From Sphingorhabdus sp. Alg231-15 (lineage in GTDB: Bacteria; Pseudomonadota; Alphaproteobacteria; Sphingomonadales; Sphingomonadaceae): DNA of 64,000 bases. A model generated the notes under the pieces. The model was given only the letters and a program-made list of their open reading frames with translations. It was not told the DNA's origin and did no database searches. The stretch lies in assembly GCF_900149705.1 (NCBI RefSeq), contig NZ_LT703001.1:868001-932000 (forward strand), in the 5' to 3' direction. The translations under genes and the position numbers were made by a program. This document shows positions 1 to 9,194 of the stretch, one piece after another (positions within the stretch are counted from its first letter, which is position 1; every line of letters begins with the position of its first letter).

Positions 1-2457
1 CAATATCTCAAACATCCGATCATTAAAGATCGAAACCAGAACCTCCAGCTTGCGACTTTCACGAATATTTTCCAGCCCACCGCCTGTTGGCCAAGCAATC
101 AGAGCCGCCGCGCGTTCATTATCGCCCTTGTGCACCAAAATTTCTGGGCCCTGTTTTGGTTCTGGAAATACAGGTGACCGACCGCCATCAGGCATATCGT
201 CCGGCTTGCGTTTCCGCAGCGCGCCAAAAGTTTTTAGCACCGCTTCAACCGCCTTATCCCGGTCAAAATCACCAAATAGCATCAACTCAATTGGTCCACT
301 CGCCAATATGGGCTTCCAGAACTTCTTGAATTCCTTGGGTGTAAGCGCGTTGAAATCATCCTTGTCGGGCGTTTTCCAACGGGGATCCTTTCCGCGCACA
401 AGCCATTCCAGATCACGCTGCAATACCGCCTGGGGAGACGCAGAAAAACTGTCATAGCCAATCAGGGAAGCAGCGCGTCCACGAATGACCGGAGCATCGT
501 CCCAACGCGGCTGCTGCAATTTGGCGGCGATCAGATGGAGCTGATCTTTAAGATCTGCCGCCCGTGTATCCGCCTTAATTTCATAGGCATCGTCATCAAT
601 TTCAAAGCCCAGCCCGATCCGGCGACCGGTGGTTATTTTGTCGAGTTCTTCTTGTCCAAGTTTGCCGACGCCGCTGGCCATCAAAGCCATTGCTCCGGTC
701 CAGGCCAATCCTTCATCATCTGGATTCAGACCGCTATAGCCTTTCCCAAACCGGGCATTGACCATGATCTTGTTGCGTTCGGCTTTGTTCGGAAAAAGCA
801 AAACCCGAACGCCATTTGAAAGAACCAGCTTTTCCATATCAAAGCGTTTGACCTTCTCGGACGACCGCACCCGGCCTTTGCGCCCGATACGCGGCAATGC
901 ATCGAAGCCAAGACTGGCCTGGCGTACCCGTGCATTGCTTGCCGCCTTAACATCTTCGCCAAGCGCAGCGGCCAACTTGTTTTTTCCATCGTCCACCACT
1001 GTCGGTGAAGTGAGCAGCGCTCGTGTGGCAACGCCGCTAAAGAGTTTCTGTGTCGATTCCAGCAATCGTTGGGGCGTGTAGAGGTCACGCATGTCACGGA
1101 ATACATCAAGCGCTGTCTGCGGTGTCGCGACGGTTTCGCGAATATCAACGGCATTGACGATATCATCGGCCTGCTTACGTGCAGCTTCCGTTGCGTAGCC
1201 CTCGACCCCAATCGCAAGAGCCGCATCAAATTCTGCTATTTCTCTCGCAATATCCGCTTCCGACGGCGCTTGAGTCGTAGCGTCGGCAATAACTGCGCGG
1301 ACATCTTTCAACGCTGCGGCCCAGTCATCCGTCAATGGCACAATATTGACGAATGTTCCGTCAACTGAACGACTGACATCATCCTGATTAACATTGGCTT
1401 GAAGATAGCTTCCCCCTGCCCTTGCTCGCGATTCCAATCGACGATTGATCATCTGCAAGGCCAACAGGTCAATCAACAGCTGCTGATTATAGACAATTGT
1501 ATCATCAACCTGTTCCCAAGGGCGCACTGTCGCCAGCGAGATAAAACGCGGCAATGTTGGTTCGATAACCAAACGGCTGCTATCCGCATCAGCGACAGGA
1601 TCACCGAAATCAGGAGCAATCCCGGGTTCGCCTTTTCCGTTCCAATCAGAAAAGTGCTTTTTGAGTAGCGCCTCAAACTCCGCAGGATCACCGTCACCAG
1701 CAATCACCACAACGGTGTTTTCAGGGCGATACCAGCGCTGATGAAAAAGCTGCAGCATCTGCGGTGTTGCCGCTCCCAACGTCTCTGGCGTCCCGATCGG
1801 GGCTCGGCTGGCCAGCCGCTGGTTTGCAAAGAACAATTCACGAGTGGCATCCTGCACTTTCGTTTGCGGCCCTCTGCGTTCTTGCAATTCTGCGAGGACA
1901 ACCGGCCGCTCCGCATTTACTGCAGTAGCATTCAGACCAGGTGCGCTGATCATGCCGGAGATAATCTTTATGCTCTCATCCAAACTCGTCGGATTCGCAT
2001 TCGGCAAGTCCAGTTTGTACACCGTCTGCGTTGGTGTGGTTTCGGCATTGCTGTCGCTGCCGAACGTCGCACCCAATCGCTGCCAAACTCTCTTGGCTTC
2101 GCCGTCGGGCACATATTCCGAACCGCGAAAGGACAGATGCTCCATGAAATGGGCAAAACCCTGTTCATGATTCTGTTCCATCAACGATCCGACATCGATC
2201 CGCACCCGAATCGAAACCTGGCCTGGCGGAACGCCATTCTTTTTGACGGCGTAACGCAATCCGTTATCGAGCACCCCAAAAGTCCAGCTTTTGTCGACCG
2301 GAACATCGCTGCCCTTGTACAACCAAGGTTGCTCGCTGCCCTTTTCAACCTGGGCATCCTTGGATTGCGCCAGGACCATTGGCGGCGCCAATGTCAGTCC
2401 AGTTAAAAGGGCAAGTGTAGTTAGAACGCGACCAGAAGCGCTGATAAATTTATCCAT
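1..2457 (-). CDS. M16 family zinc metalloprotease (pitrilysin/insulinase-like), 3' end outside window
   Basis: This is a periplasmic or membrane-associated zinc peptidase that probably degrades peptides. The reading frame stays open for 819 codons to the left edge, so the C-terminus is missing; two-unit M16 proteins are commonly about 900-960 residues. Residues 1-30 form a signal peptide ending near VLA-QS. The inverted zinc motif HxxEH is seen as HFMEH at residues 103-107, with a candidate third ligand at Glu183 or Glu190. The second half has M16-like sequence without a zinc motif, as expected for the paired inactive unit. The ATG at 2457 was chosen because it begins the signal peptide. It is divergent from the Nfu gene. 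The family call is firm; the substrate is unknown. Confidence 0.9.
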   Translation of the reverse strand, partial: MDKFISASGRVLTTLALLTGLTLAPPMVLAQSKDAQVEKGSEQPWLYKGSDVPVDKSWTFGVLDNGLRYAVKKNGVPPGQVSIRVRIDVGSLMEQNHEQGFAHFMEHLSFRGSEYVPDGEAKRVWQRLGATFGSDSNAETTPTQTVYKLDLPNANPTSLDESIKIISGMISAPGLNATAVNAERPVVLAELQERRGPQTKVQDATRELFFANQRLASRAPIGTPETLGAATPQMLQLFHQRWYRPENTVVVIAGDGDPAEFEALLKKHFSDWNGKGEPGIAPDFGDPVADADSSRLVIEPTLPRFISLATVRPWEQVDDTIVYNQQLLIDLLALQMINRRLESRARAGGSYLQANVNQDDVSRSVDGTFVNIVPLTDDWAAALKDVRAVIADATTQAPSEADIAREIAEFDAALAIGVEGYATEAARKQADDIVNAVDIRETVATPQTALDVFRDMRDLYTPQRLLESTQKLFSGVATRALLTSPTVVDDGKNKLAAALGEDVKAASNARVRQASLGFDALPRIGRKGRVRSSEKVKRFDMEKLVLSNGVRVLLFPNKAERNKIMVNARFGKGYSGLNPDDEGLAWTGAMALMASGVGKLGQEELDKITTGRRIGLGFEIDDDAYEIKADTRAADLKDQLHLIAAKLQQPRWDDAPVIRGRAASLIGYDSFSASPQAVLQRDLEWLVRGKDPRWKTPDKDDFNALTPKEFKKFWKPILASGPIELMLFGDFDRDKAVEAVLKTFGALRKRKPDDMPDGGRSPVFPEPKQGPEILVHKGDNERAAALIAWPTGGGLENIRESRKLEVLVSIFNDRMFEIL

Positions 2458-2608
2458 GGGAGCATGTTATACGCAGGCCTTATCTTACTGGCCAGTGAAT
2501 AAGGCATCAGAGCAACATGCAAAATTTAGATGGCGAACATCGCATAATATGACTGAGTGAGCGCAATTTAAACTTGATAGGCCGGCCAAATACTCCCACA
2601 TATCAAAT

Positions 2609-3181
2609 ATGCTTATAGAAACTGAAAAGACCCCCAATCCGTCCACCCTCAAATTCTTGTTGGGCCAGACGGTCATGGCCGACGGAACCCGAGATTTTGC
2701 TTCGCCAGAAGATGCTGAGATTTCTCCCCTTGCCGAAGCGCTGTTCACACTTGGCGACGTTTCCGGCGTTTTCTTTGGATCAGATTTTGTTTCGGTCACC
2801 GCAGGACCGGGATCAGAATGGTCTGAAGTCAAACCGCAAGTATTGAGCATCTTGCTGGACCATTTCTCTGCTGGACTGCCATTGTTCAAACCCGGATCGG
2901 CGGGCGAGATTCATATCCCGCCCGAAGAAGAAGTCCATGATGATCCGGAAGATGCTGATATTGTCGCGCAGATTAGGGAACTGATCGAAACGCGTGTTCG
3001 CCCTGCCGTCGCCAATGATGGTGGAGATATTATCTATCGCGGTTTTAACCGCGGTGTTGTGTTCCTGAAAATGCAAGGCGCGTGTGCCGGATGCCCGTCA
3101 TCGACGGCGACATTGAAACATGGCATTGAATCACTGCTCAAACATTATGTCCCAGAAGTGATTGAAGTTCGGGCCGCATAA
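2609..3181 (+). CDS. Nfu-type iron-sulfur cluster scaffold/carrier protein
   Basis: This protein carries nascent Fe-S clusters to client enzymes in the cytoplasm. It has the Nfu N-terminal domain (from about residue 2, with the typical TPNPSTLKF start) followed by a NifU-like C-terminal domain. The cluster-binding CxxC is Cys159 and Cys162 (CAGC). At 190 residues it has the usual length of alphaproteobacterial and mitochondrial Nfu1-type proteins. It is the first gene of a co-directional run with the nitroreductase, tsaB and rimI. No strong ribosome site is visible before the ATG, but the start fits the family. Confidence 0.93.
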   Translation: MLIETEKTPNPSTLKFLLGQTVMADGTRDFASPEDAEISPLAEALFTLGDVSGVFFGSDFVSVTAGPGSEWSEVKPQVLSILLDHFSAGLPLFKPGSAGEIHIPPEEEVHDDPEDADIVAQIRELIETRVRPAVANDGGDIIYRGFNRGVVFLKMQGACAGCPSSTATLKHGIESLLKHYVPEVIEVRAA

Positions 3182-3214
3182 CGCGCTTCAACTATAACAG
3201 AAAACGGAAAGCTT

Positions 3215-3808
3215 ATGAATCAGCCACTTGATGATGCTGCACTGGATCAGTTGTTCCGAAATGCGCGCACCTATAACGGATATTACGATAAACCCGTTAC
3301 TACAGAGCAGCTTCATGCGATCTGGGACCTGATGAAAATGGGCCCGACAAGCGCGAACATGTTACCGGCTCGATTGGTCTGGTGTCATAGCTCCGCAGCA
3401 AAACAGCGTCTCGCCGACTGTGCCGGAGAGGGAAATAAAGAGAAGATTATAGAGGCCCCCGTCGCAGTGGTTATCGGCATGGATCAGAATTTTCATGAAT
3501 ATCTCCCTGAACTATTTCCGCATACCGATGCCAAAAGCTGGTTTGACGGCGACCTAGAAGGCAGAATTCAAGGCGCAATGCGCAACAGCTCCTTACAAGG
3601 CGCATATTTTATTCTGGCTGCCCGCGCGATTGGACTGGATACCGGACCGATGTCGGGATTTGACAATGCAGCCGCGGATGAAGTTTTTTTCAGCGACCAG
3701 CCCAGCGTAAAGTCGAATTTCATCTCGACACTTGGCTATGGTGATCCTTCGACTATTTTCGACCGAAGTCCACGGCCCGCATTCGAAAAATTTAACGCCA
3801 TCATCTAA
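3215..3808 (+). CDS. Nitroreductase-fold FMN enzyme, malonic semialdehyde reductase (RutE/HadB-like)
   Basis: This is an NAD(P)H-dependent flavin oxidoreductase. The 197-residue length and the early block GPTSANMLPAR match the RutE/HadB subgroup, which reduces malonic semialdehyde to 3-hydroxypropionate in pyrimidine breakdown. No rut genes are nearby, so the physiological substrate is uncertain. A GGAAAG element lies just before the ATG. It sits 33 bp after the Nfu gene and 17 bp before tsaB, which suggests co-transcription. Confidence 0.85.
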   Translation: MNQPLDDAALDQLFRNARTYNGYYDKPVTTEQLHAIWDLMKMGPTSANMLPARLVWCHSSAAKQRLADCAGEGNKEKIIEAPVAVVIGMDQNFHEYLPELFPHTDAKSWFDGDLEGRIQGAMRNSSLQGAYFILAARAIGLDTGPMSGFDNAAADEVFFSDQPSVKSNFISTLGYGDPSTIFDRSPRPAFEKFNAII

Positions 3809-3825
3809 AGGTCAGTAACAAATTT

Positions 3826-4452
3826 ATGGGCAGCCGTACTCTAACGATAGACACTGCAACTTCGGCTTGCTCGGTGGCCTTGTTTGAAGATGGCAAACTC
3901 ATCGCTAACGACTATGAGGAAATCGGTCGCGGGCACGCCGAAAAACTGGTTCCGATGATTGCACAGCTGCCGAACAAAGGGCATGCAAAACAGATTATCG
4001 TCAATTGCGGCCCAGGCAGTTTTACTGGCGTACGCATCGGTTTATCTGCCGCAAAGGCACTGGCGATGGCTTGGCAAGCCGAAATATGCGGATATCAGTC
4101 TCTGCATCTGGTCGCGGCGCAGGCGTTGAACGAAATGGAACACCCCTCTCCTGTTTTTGTCACTATGTTAGGCGGGCATGGAGAATATTTTGTTCAGAAT
4201 TTTGATGAGCATGGAAACTCTATGGATGATTTGCTTTCTCTAGCCCCCGAGGCCGCTCTTCTCAATACGAAGGCAAAGCATTTCGCTGGCTCCGCCGCAC
4301 TTTCATTGAGCGCACTGACCAGTGGCGTAACCGAGCATAGCGTCTTACCCAATGCAGCAAATTTTGATCTGTTGCCCAAAACATATGGGTATCTGCCGCC
4401 CACTCCTGTTTATGGTCGTGCGCCCGATGCACAGCCCGCACAACAGGTATAG
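3826..4452 (+). CDS. tsaB: tRNA N6-threonylcarbamoyladenosine (t6A) biosynthesis protein TsaB
   Basis: TsaB partners TsaD and TsaE in making t6A37 on tRNAs that read ANN codons. The N-terminus has the ASKHA-fold signature (DTATSACSVAL) and the conserved block CGPGSFTGVRIG at about residue 62. At 208 residues the length is typical. TsaB is a scaffold and lacks the metal site of TsaD. It is followed 4 bp later by the rimI-type acetyltransferase, a widespread pairing. Confidence 0.95.
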   Translation: MGSRTLTIDTATSACSVALFEDGKLIANDYEEIGRGHAEKLVPMIAQLPNKGHAKQIIVNCGPGSFTGVRIGLSAAKALAMAWQAEICGYQSLHLVAAQALNEMEHPSPVFVTMLGGHGEYFVQNFDEHGNSMDDLLSLAPEAALLNTKAKHFAGSAALSLSALTSGVTEHSVLPNAANFDLLPKTYGYLPPTPVYGRAPDAQPAQQV

Positions 4453-4456
4453 AAAT

Positions 4457-4969
4457 ATGGCTGACGGCGCGCGCCATCTGGAAAGCAAAGAGGCAAAGCC
4501 TGACGCGGGCGCCATGATCGATCTGGAACATGGAAGTTTTGGCGATCTGAAAGTCATTATGCGCATCATGGGATCGGCATTTTCCCCGCTTTACGGAGAA
4601 TCTTGGAACGAGCATCAATGCCGCTCAATGCTTGCATTGCCCGGCACGCAATTGTTGATTGCAAGCAATGCAGATCGCCCCTGCGGCTTTACAATCAGTA
4701 GAGAAGTAGCCGGAGAGGAAGAATTACTAATGATTGCGGTGGATCCTCAGTATCAAAATACTGGTATCGGCCTCGCCATGATGCGACGGCTCGTCGAAGA
4801 CGCTATGAAAAACGGCGTCACAGCAATTTTTTTAGAGGTGAGATCCAACAATCCTGCACAAGGCCTCTACAAAAGACTTGGTTTTCAGAAAATTGGACTT
4901 CGACCGGCATATTATACAGGCGACACAGAAGAAAAATTTGATGCCATTACCTACAAAAAATCGCTCTGA
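4457..4969 (+). CDS. rimI: Ribosomal-protein-alanine N-acetyltransferase RimI-like GNAT
   Basis: This is a GNAT-fold acetyltransferase, by family N-acetylating ribosomal protein S18. The acetyl-CoA binding loop is seen as QNTGIGLAMM (a variant of Q/RxxGxG/A), and the C-terminal block NNPAQGLYKRLGF is typical of RimI. The ATG at 4457 lies 4 bp after the tsaB stop. An upstream in-frame start at 4352 would overlap tsaB heavily and adds no conserved residues. A later Met (MIDLEHGS) would give a length even closer to the family norm, so the exact start is open. Confidence 0.9.
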   Translation: MADGARHLESKEAKPDAGAMIDLEHGSFGDLKVIMRIMGSAFSPLYGESWNEHQCRSMLALPGTQLLIASNADRPCGFTISREVAGEEELLMIAVDPQYQNTGIGLAMMRRLVEDAMKNGVTAIFLEVRSNNPAQGLYKRLGFQKIGLRPAYYTGDTEEKFDAITYKKSL

Positions 4970-5095
4970 GGATGAAAGCAACGTAAAATCAACACATGAT
5001 ATAGTTTGATCGTTGATAATCCGACATGTCCATGAAAATAGCGACACAGCATATAATTGCTCAAAACTACAGAATAGTCGTACAAAGAGGTGGAT

Positions 5096-5509
5096 ATGAC
5101 AGAGGAAGATGTTGCTCTGAATGAGACATTGATAACCCTCACTTCAGATATAGTTGCTGCGCATGTCAGCAATAACAGCGTTGCGGTTTCAGACTTGCCG
5201 CTGATCATCAATAATGTGCATGGCGCGCTATCCGGTCTGTCCGGAAAAGCGGCAGAGCAAGCCCGGCCAGAGCCAGCTGTCCCCATAAAATCGTCGATCA
5301 AACCAGATTATATTGTTTGCCTTGAAGATGGCAAAAAGCTGAAAATGCTGAAACGGCATCTGATGACGCACTATGGCATGACACCGGATGAGTACCGGGT
5401 GAAATGGGGACTCCCTAGCAACTATCCCATGGTCTCGCCTAACTATGCAGAACAACGGCGGGAGTTGGCCAAAGCCATTGGTTTGGGCAAGAAAAAGAAG
5501 AAACGTTAA
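5096..5509 (+). CDS. mucR: MucR/Ros family transcriptional regulator
   Basis: This is a global DNA-binding regulator of the alphaproteobacterial MucR/Ros family, which controls exopolysaccharide, motility and cell-cycle genes and binds AT-rich DNA. The Ros-type zinc finger is Cys75-x2-Asp78-x9-His88-x3-His92; Asp in the second position is normal in many MucR proteins. The C-terminal basic tail is GKKKKKR. The ATG at 5096 is preceded by AAAGAGG at good spacing; a GTG two codons earlier lies inside that site and is unlikely. A 17-bp perfect-stem terminator follows. Confidence 0.92.
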   Translation: MTEEDVALNETLITLTSDIVAAHVSNNSVAVSDLPLIINNVHGALSGLSGKAAEQARPEPAVPIKSSIKPDYIVCLEDGKKLKMLKRHLMTHYGMTPDEYRVKWGLPSNYPMVSPNYAEQRRELAKAIGLGKKKKKR

Positions 5510-5533
5510 GCACTCAACTTGATTGGCTTCCGA

Positions 5534-5573
5534 CAAAGGGAAAATTGCGTGAGTTTACGCAATTTTCCCTTTG
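5534..5573 (+). terminator. Rho-independent terminator after mucR
   Basis: A perfect 17-bp stem (arms 5534-5550 and 5557-5573) closes on a 6-nt loop, 25 bp after the mucR stop. It is followed by CTTTATTG. Both arms contain AAAATTG runs, so it could act in either direction. Confidence 0.85.
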
Positions 5574-5586
5574 CTTTATTGCTTCC

Positions 5587-5605
5587 CGATAATAGGGTAT
5601 TATCG
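5587..5605. promoter_or_regulatory. Candidate Fur/Mur operator upstream of fur
   Basis: A perfect inverted repeat, CGATAATA-GGG-TATTATCG, ends 10 bp before the fur start codon. The arms resemble the GATAAT half-sites of classical Fur boxes. Its position over the promoter or leader of fur suggests autoregulation. This is inferred from sequence only. Confidence 0.5.
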
Positions 5606-5615
5606 ATAACGCGGA

Positions 5616-6047
5616 ATGGAGCAGATGCCGGACAAAATTGATCTCGAAAAGCTATGTGCTGAAAAAGGGCTGCGGATAACCGAGCAGCGCCGGGTCATTG
5701 CACGCGTGATATCGGACGCAGATGACCATCCCGATGTGGAGACCATGCATGAGCGGGCTTCTGCCGTTGATTCGCGGATATCCATCGCAACCGTCTATCG
5801 TACCGTCCGCCTGTTTGAGGAAGCCGGCATTCTCGACCGCCATGACTTTGGTGATGGCCGTGCACGCTATGAAGCGGTTCCAGAGTCACATCATGATCAC
5901 CTGATTGATGTCGAAACCGGCAAGGTCATCGAATTTGTCGATCCCGAGCTGGAAGCATTGCAAAAACAAATAGCCGAGAAGCTTGGCTATCGCTTGGTCG
6001 ACCATCGCATGGAGCTATATGGCGTATCCTCTGACCGGAAAAGCTGA
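5616..6047 (+). CDS. fur: Fur family metalloregulator (alphaproteobacterial Fur/Mur type)
   Basis: This is a metal-sensing repressor of iron or manganese homeostasis genes. An N-terminal winged helix (about residues 10-85, SIATVYRTVRLFEEAGI recognition region) is followed by the dimerisation domain with the HHDH metal motif at residues 92-95. The CxxC zinc site of E. coli Fur is absent (DVETGKV in its place), which is usual for alphaproteobacterial Fur/Mur. Either ATG (5616, or 5625 three codons later) could be used; GCGGA touches the first and GGAATGGAG precedes the second. In Alphaproteobacteria this family may sense Mn rather than Fe, so the metal is not settled. Confidence 0.92.
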   Translation: MEQMPDKIDLEKLCAEKGLRITEQRRVIARVISDADDHPDVETMHERASAVDSRISIATVYRTVRLFEEAGILDRHDFGDGRARYEAVPESHHDHLIDVETGKVIEFVDPELEALQKQIAEKLGYRLVDHRMELYGVSSDRKS

Positions 6048-6072
6048 GACGGAACAGCGTTCGATTTCAGTC

Positions 6073-6819
6073 ATGGGATTACTGCTTATTGTTATACGTG
6101 CTCTGGGTATTTTACTCAGCTTGGTTCTTTGTCTTCCCATGCACTATCTGTGGCGGTTCTTCCGACTGCCATCACCATGGCCTCGATTCTTCCTTTGGCT
6201 TGTCGCCACCAATTGCGGAGCGACAGTCAAGACAAAGGGTGATCGACTTAAACAAGATGTTTTCTATGTCTCAAACCATATTAGTTGGTTTGATATTCCC
6301 GTTATTGCAGGTCTGACTGGCTGCACTTTTGTGGCACAGGATGGCATTGCCAGTTGGCCGATAATCGGGTGGTTGTGTCGCATAAACAAGACGATATTCG
6401 TCTCACGAACCGACCGGATGCAGGTCGGTGGTCAGATCGATATCATCCGCGAGGCGATTGAGGAAAAATATCCGATCACTGTGTTTCCGGAAGGCACGAC
6501 GACCGACGGACACAGCTTGCTGCCCTTCAAACCTTCGCTTTTTCAAGCAATGGCTCCACCACCGAAACCCACCATGGTCCAACCGATGTTGCTCGACTAT
6601 GGCAAGGTCAGCAAAGAAATCGCATGGGTTGGCGAGGAGTCCGCTACGGACAATGCAAAACGGCTATTTGCGCGCTTAGGAATTATCCCAGCAACCTTGT
6701 ATTTTCTCGAACCTTTTGATCCTGCTCATTATGGCGACCGCAAGGCGATTTGTGCTGAGGCTGAACGGCGGATTGCTGTTGCGCTTTCCGCTTCCTTGTC
6801 TGGAGAGCCCGTTGTATAG
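6073..6819 (+). CDS. plsC: 1-acyl-sn-glycerol-3-phosphate acyltransferase PlsC
   Basis: This inner-membrane enzyme makes phosphatidic acid by acylating lysophosphatidate. The catalytic NHxxxxD motif is NHISWFD (residues 68-74) and the substrate motif is FPEGTT (138-143). One or two hydrophobic segments lie in the first 45 residues. The ATG at 6073 was chosen; a longer frame from 5983 would run through the end of fur. It begins 25 bp after fur and ends 9 bp before miaB, so it probably belongs to the same operon. Confidence 0.93.
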   Translation: MGLLLIVIRALGILLSLVLCLPMHYLWRFFRLPSPWPRFFLWLVATNCGATVKTKGDRLKQDVFYVSNHISWFDIPVIAGLTGCTFVAQDGIASWPIIGWLCRINKTIFVSRTDRMQVGGQIDIIREAIEEKYPITVFPEGTTTDGHSLLPFKPSLFQAMAPPPKPTMVQPMLLDYGKVSKEIAWVGEESATDNAKRLFARLGIIPATLYFLEPFDPAHYGDRKAICAEAERRIAVALSASLSGEPVV

Positions 6820-6828
6820 GCCGCGGTT

Positions 6829-8166
6829 ATGAATCGATCCGATCCCAAGAAATTCCGCGTCAAGTCATTTGGCTGCCAGATGAATGTCTATGATGGCGAG
6901 CGCATGTCCGAAATGCTCGTCGATCAAGGCATGACCAGCGCCGCAGATGGTGAAGATGCCGATCTGGTGGTGCTCAACACCTGTCATATTCGCGAGAAAG
7001 CGGCCGAGAAAGTCTATTCCGACATCGGTCGGCTGCGCGGGAAAGATGGCAAAAGCCCGATGATCGCTGTTGCTGGCTGTGTTGCCCAAGCGGAGGGCAA
7101 AGAGATTTCCCGGCGTGCGCCCAGCGTGGATATTGTTGTTGGCCCGCAAGCCTATCACCGGCTACCCGCGCTGGTAGAGCGCGCAAAAACCGGCAAAAAG
7201 GCACTGGATACCGATATGCCAGCAGCGTCGAAATTTGATGCGTTGCCAACCCGTAAAAAGCAGGCTCGGCCAAGCGCTTTCTTGACCGTGCAGGAAGGGT
7301 GCGACAAATTTTGCACCTATTGTGTCGTTCCCTATACACGCGGTGCAGAAATTTCCCGTCCCTGGAGTGATTTGATCAGCGAAGCCCAAGCTTTGGTCGA
7401 TGGCGGTGTGAAAGAGATCACTCTACTCGGTCAGAATGTGAATGCATGGACGAGTGAGGATGATAAGGGCCAGAAGCAAGGTCTTGAAGGCCTGATCCGT
7501 GCGCTGGACAAGATTGATGGCCTGCATCGCGTCAGATATACGACCAGCCACCCCAATGACATGACTGAAGCGTTGATCGCCGCCCATGGCGAGATAGCAT
7601 CGCTGATGCCTTATCTGCATCTTCCGGTTCAATCAGGAAGCGATCGCATTCTCAAAGCGATGAATAGATCTCACACAACGGACAGTTATCTGGAAATCCT
7701 TTCGAAAATGCGCCGCGTCAGACCTGACATTGCCATTTCCGGTGATTTCATTGTCGGTTTCCCAGGAGAGAGTGATGCAGATTTCGAAGAGACCTTAGCG
7801 GTTGTTCGCGAAGCCAATTATGCGCAAGCCTATTCGTTTAAATATTCACCGCGACCGGGAACACCAGCAGCGGTAATGGACAATCAGATCGCTCCGGAAG
7901 TCATGGATGAACGGTTGCAACGGCTGCAAGCATTGTTGAACGAACAACAGCATGAGTTTAACAAGCAGGCGCTTGGACGGCGCACCGATATTCTGCTCGA
8001 GCGCAATGGGAAGCTGGAAGGCCAGTTGGTCGGCAAGACGCCTTGGCTCCAATCGGTTCATATCATTGCACCAGACCTTGCGATTGGCGACATGGTCGAT
8101 GTTACCATCGAAAGTGCCGGACCCAACAGCCTGCAAGGCAAATTGACACAGAGAGAAGCTGCTTAA
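6829..8166 (+). CDS. miaB: tRNA-2-methylthio-N6-dimethylallyladenosine synthase MiaB
   Basis: MiaB is a radical-SAM methylthiotransferase that converts i6A37 to ms2i6A37 in tRNAs reading UNN codons. The UPF0004 domain carries cluster cysteines Cys16, Cys52 and Cys84. The radical-SAM CxxxCxxC is Cys158, Cys162 and Cys165 (CDKFCTYC). A TRAM domain occupies the C-terminus. At 445 residues it has the standard length. Its stop overlaps the phoH start by one base (TAATG), which indicates translational coupling. Confidence 0.97.
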   Translation: MNRSDPKKFRVKSFGCQMNVYDGERMSEMLVDQGMTSAADGEDADLVVLNTCHIREKAAEKVYSDIGRLRGKDGKSPMIAVAGCVAQAEGKEISRRAPSVDIVVGPQAYHRLPALVERAKTGKKALDTDMPAASKFDALPTRKKQARPSAFLTVQEGCDKFCTYCVVPYTRGAEISRPWSDLISEAQALVDGGVKEITLLGQNVNAWTSEDDKGQKQGLEGLIRALDKIDGLHRVRYTTSHPNDMTEALIAAHGEIASLMPYLHLPVQSGSDRILKAMNRSHTTDSYLEILSKMRRVRPDIAISGDFIVGFPGESDADFEETLAVVREANYAQAYSFKYSPRPGTPAAVMDNQIAPEVMDERLQRLQALLNEQQHEFNKQALGRRTDILLERNGKLEGQLVGKTPWLQSVHIIAPDLAIGDMVDVTIESAGPNSLQGKLTQREAA

Positions 8167-9194
8167 TGGCAAAAAAAGGCATCGCCGCAGACAAAATCAA
8201 TCTTGTGACGCTGGATGTAGAATTTGATGATCCGCAAATATTGGGTGATTTGTTTGGGGAATATGATCGCAACATTGTTGCGATAGAAAACCGCCTTGGT
8301 GTCTATATTGCCGCCCGCGGAACCAAACTCAAAATCGAAGGCGAGGAAGAGGCTGCCACGCAAGCGCGCGACGTTTTGACGGGCATCTACAACCGCTTGG
8401 AAGAAGGTCAGGAAATCGATGCTGCCGTGGTTGAAGCAATAATCGGAATGGTCGCCGATCCGCGCGTTTCAAAAGCAGAAAAACCCGGCGTCACCAAAAA
8501 GACAACCAAAACTGACGCCTCCGCACCCCCCAAGGTCATGATCAAAACCCGGAAGAAGACAATCTTTCCGCGCTCGGTCCGACAGGCTGATTATATGGAA
8601 AAATTGGCCCGTGACGACATGATCTTTGCGCTGGGCCCCGCTGGTACCGGCAAAACCTATCTGGCGGTGGCGCAGGCGGTTTCGCAGTTGATTACCGGAT
8701 CGGTTGATCGTTTGATATTATCACGGCCCGCGGTTGAAGCCGGCGAGAAAATTGGCTTCCTGCCTGGCGATATGAAGGAAAAGGTCGATCCATTCCTGCG
8801 ACCGCTTTACGATGCGCTTTACGACACTTTGCCGGCGGAACAAGTCGAGCGACGGATTGAAAGCGGCGAAATTGAAATTGCACCCATTGCATTCATGCGT
8901 GGCCGAACGCTAGCGGATGCCTTTGTCATTCTCGATGAGGCACAGAACACAACCACCGCCCAAATGAAAATGTTCCTCACCCGTTTTGGTATGAACAGCC
9001 GGATGGTCATTTGCGGCGATCCCAAGCAAGTTGATTTGCCTGGCGGAGCCACTTCCGGTCTTGCCGATGCCGTTCAAAAGCTTAATCGTGTCGACAGTGT
9101 GAGCACCGTCAAGTTCGGGGCATCTGATGTTGTTCGTCATCCCCTGGTCGGAAAAATTGTTGAAGCCTATGAAGGCAAAGATGCTGCAGATTGA
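8166..9194 (+). CDS. phoH: PhoH family ATPase
   Basis: PhoH is a cytoplasmic P-loop ATPase, often coupled genetically to YbeY and thought to act in RNA metabolism. An N-terminal KH-like region precedes the PhoH domain with Walker A GPAGTGKT and Walker B VILDEAQNTT. The ATG at 8166 overlaps the miaB stop; an upstream in-frame ATG at 8043 would sit deep inside miaB and is rejected. The coding end overlaps ybeY by 14 bp. Confidence 0.95.
   Translation: MAKKGIAADKINLVTLDVEFDDPQILGDLFGEYDRNIVAIENRLGVYIAARGTKLKIEGEEEAATQARDVLTGIYNRLEEGQEIDAAVVEAIIGMVADPRVSKAEKPGVTKKTTKTDASAPPKVMIKTRKKTIFPRSVRQADYMEKLARDDMIFALGPAGTGKTYLAVAQAVSQLITGSVDRLILSRPAVEAGEKIGFLPGDMKEKVDPFLRPLYDALYDTLPAEQVERRIESGEIEIAPIAFMRGRTLADAFVILDEAQNTTTAQMKMFLTRFGMNSRMVICGDPKQVDLPGGATSGLADAVQKLNRVDSVSTVKFGASDVVRHPLVGKIVEAYEGKDAAD

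Noticed and set aside
1741-2406. 221-residue open frame on the plus strand
   Set aside because: It is antisense to the M16 protease region that encodes HFMEH. The peptide is rich in Cys and Arg without any recognisable pattern.
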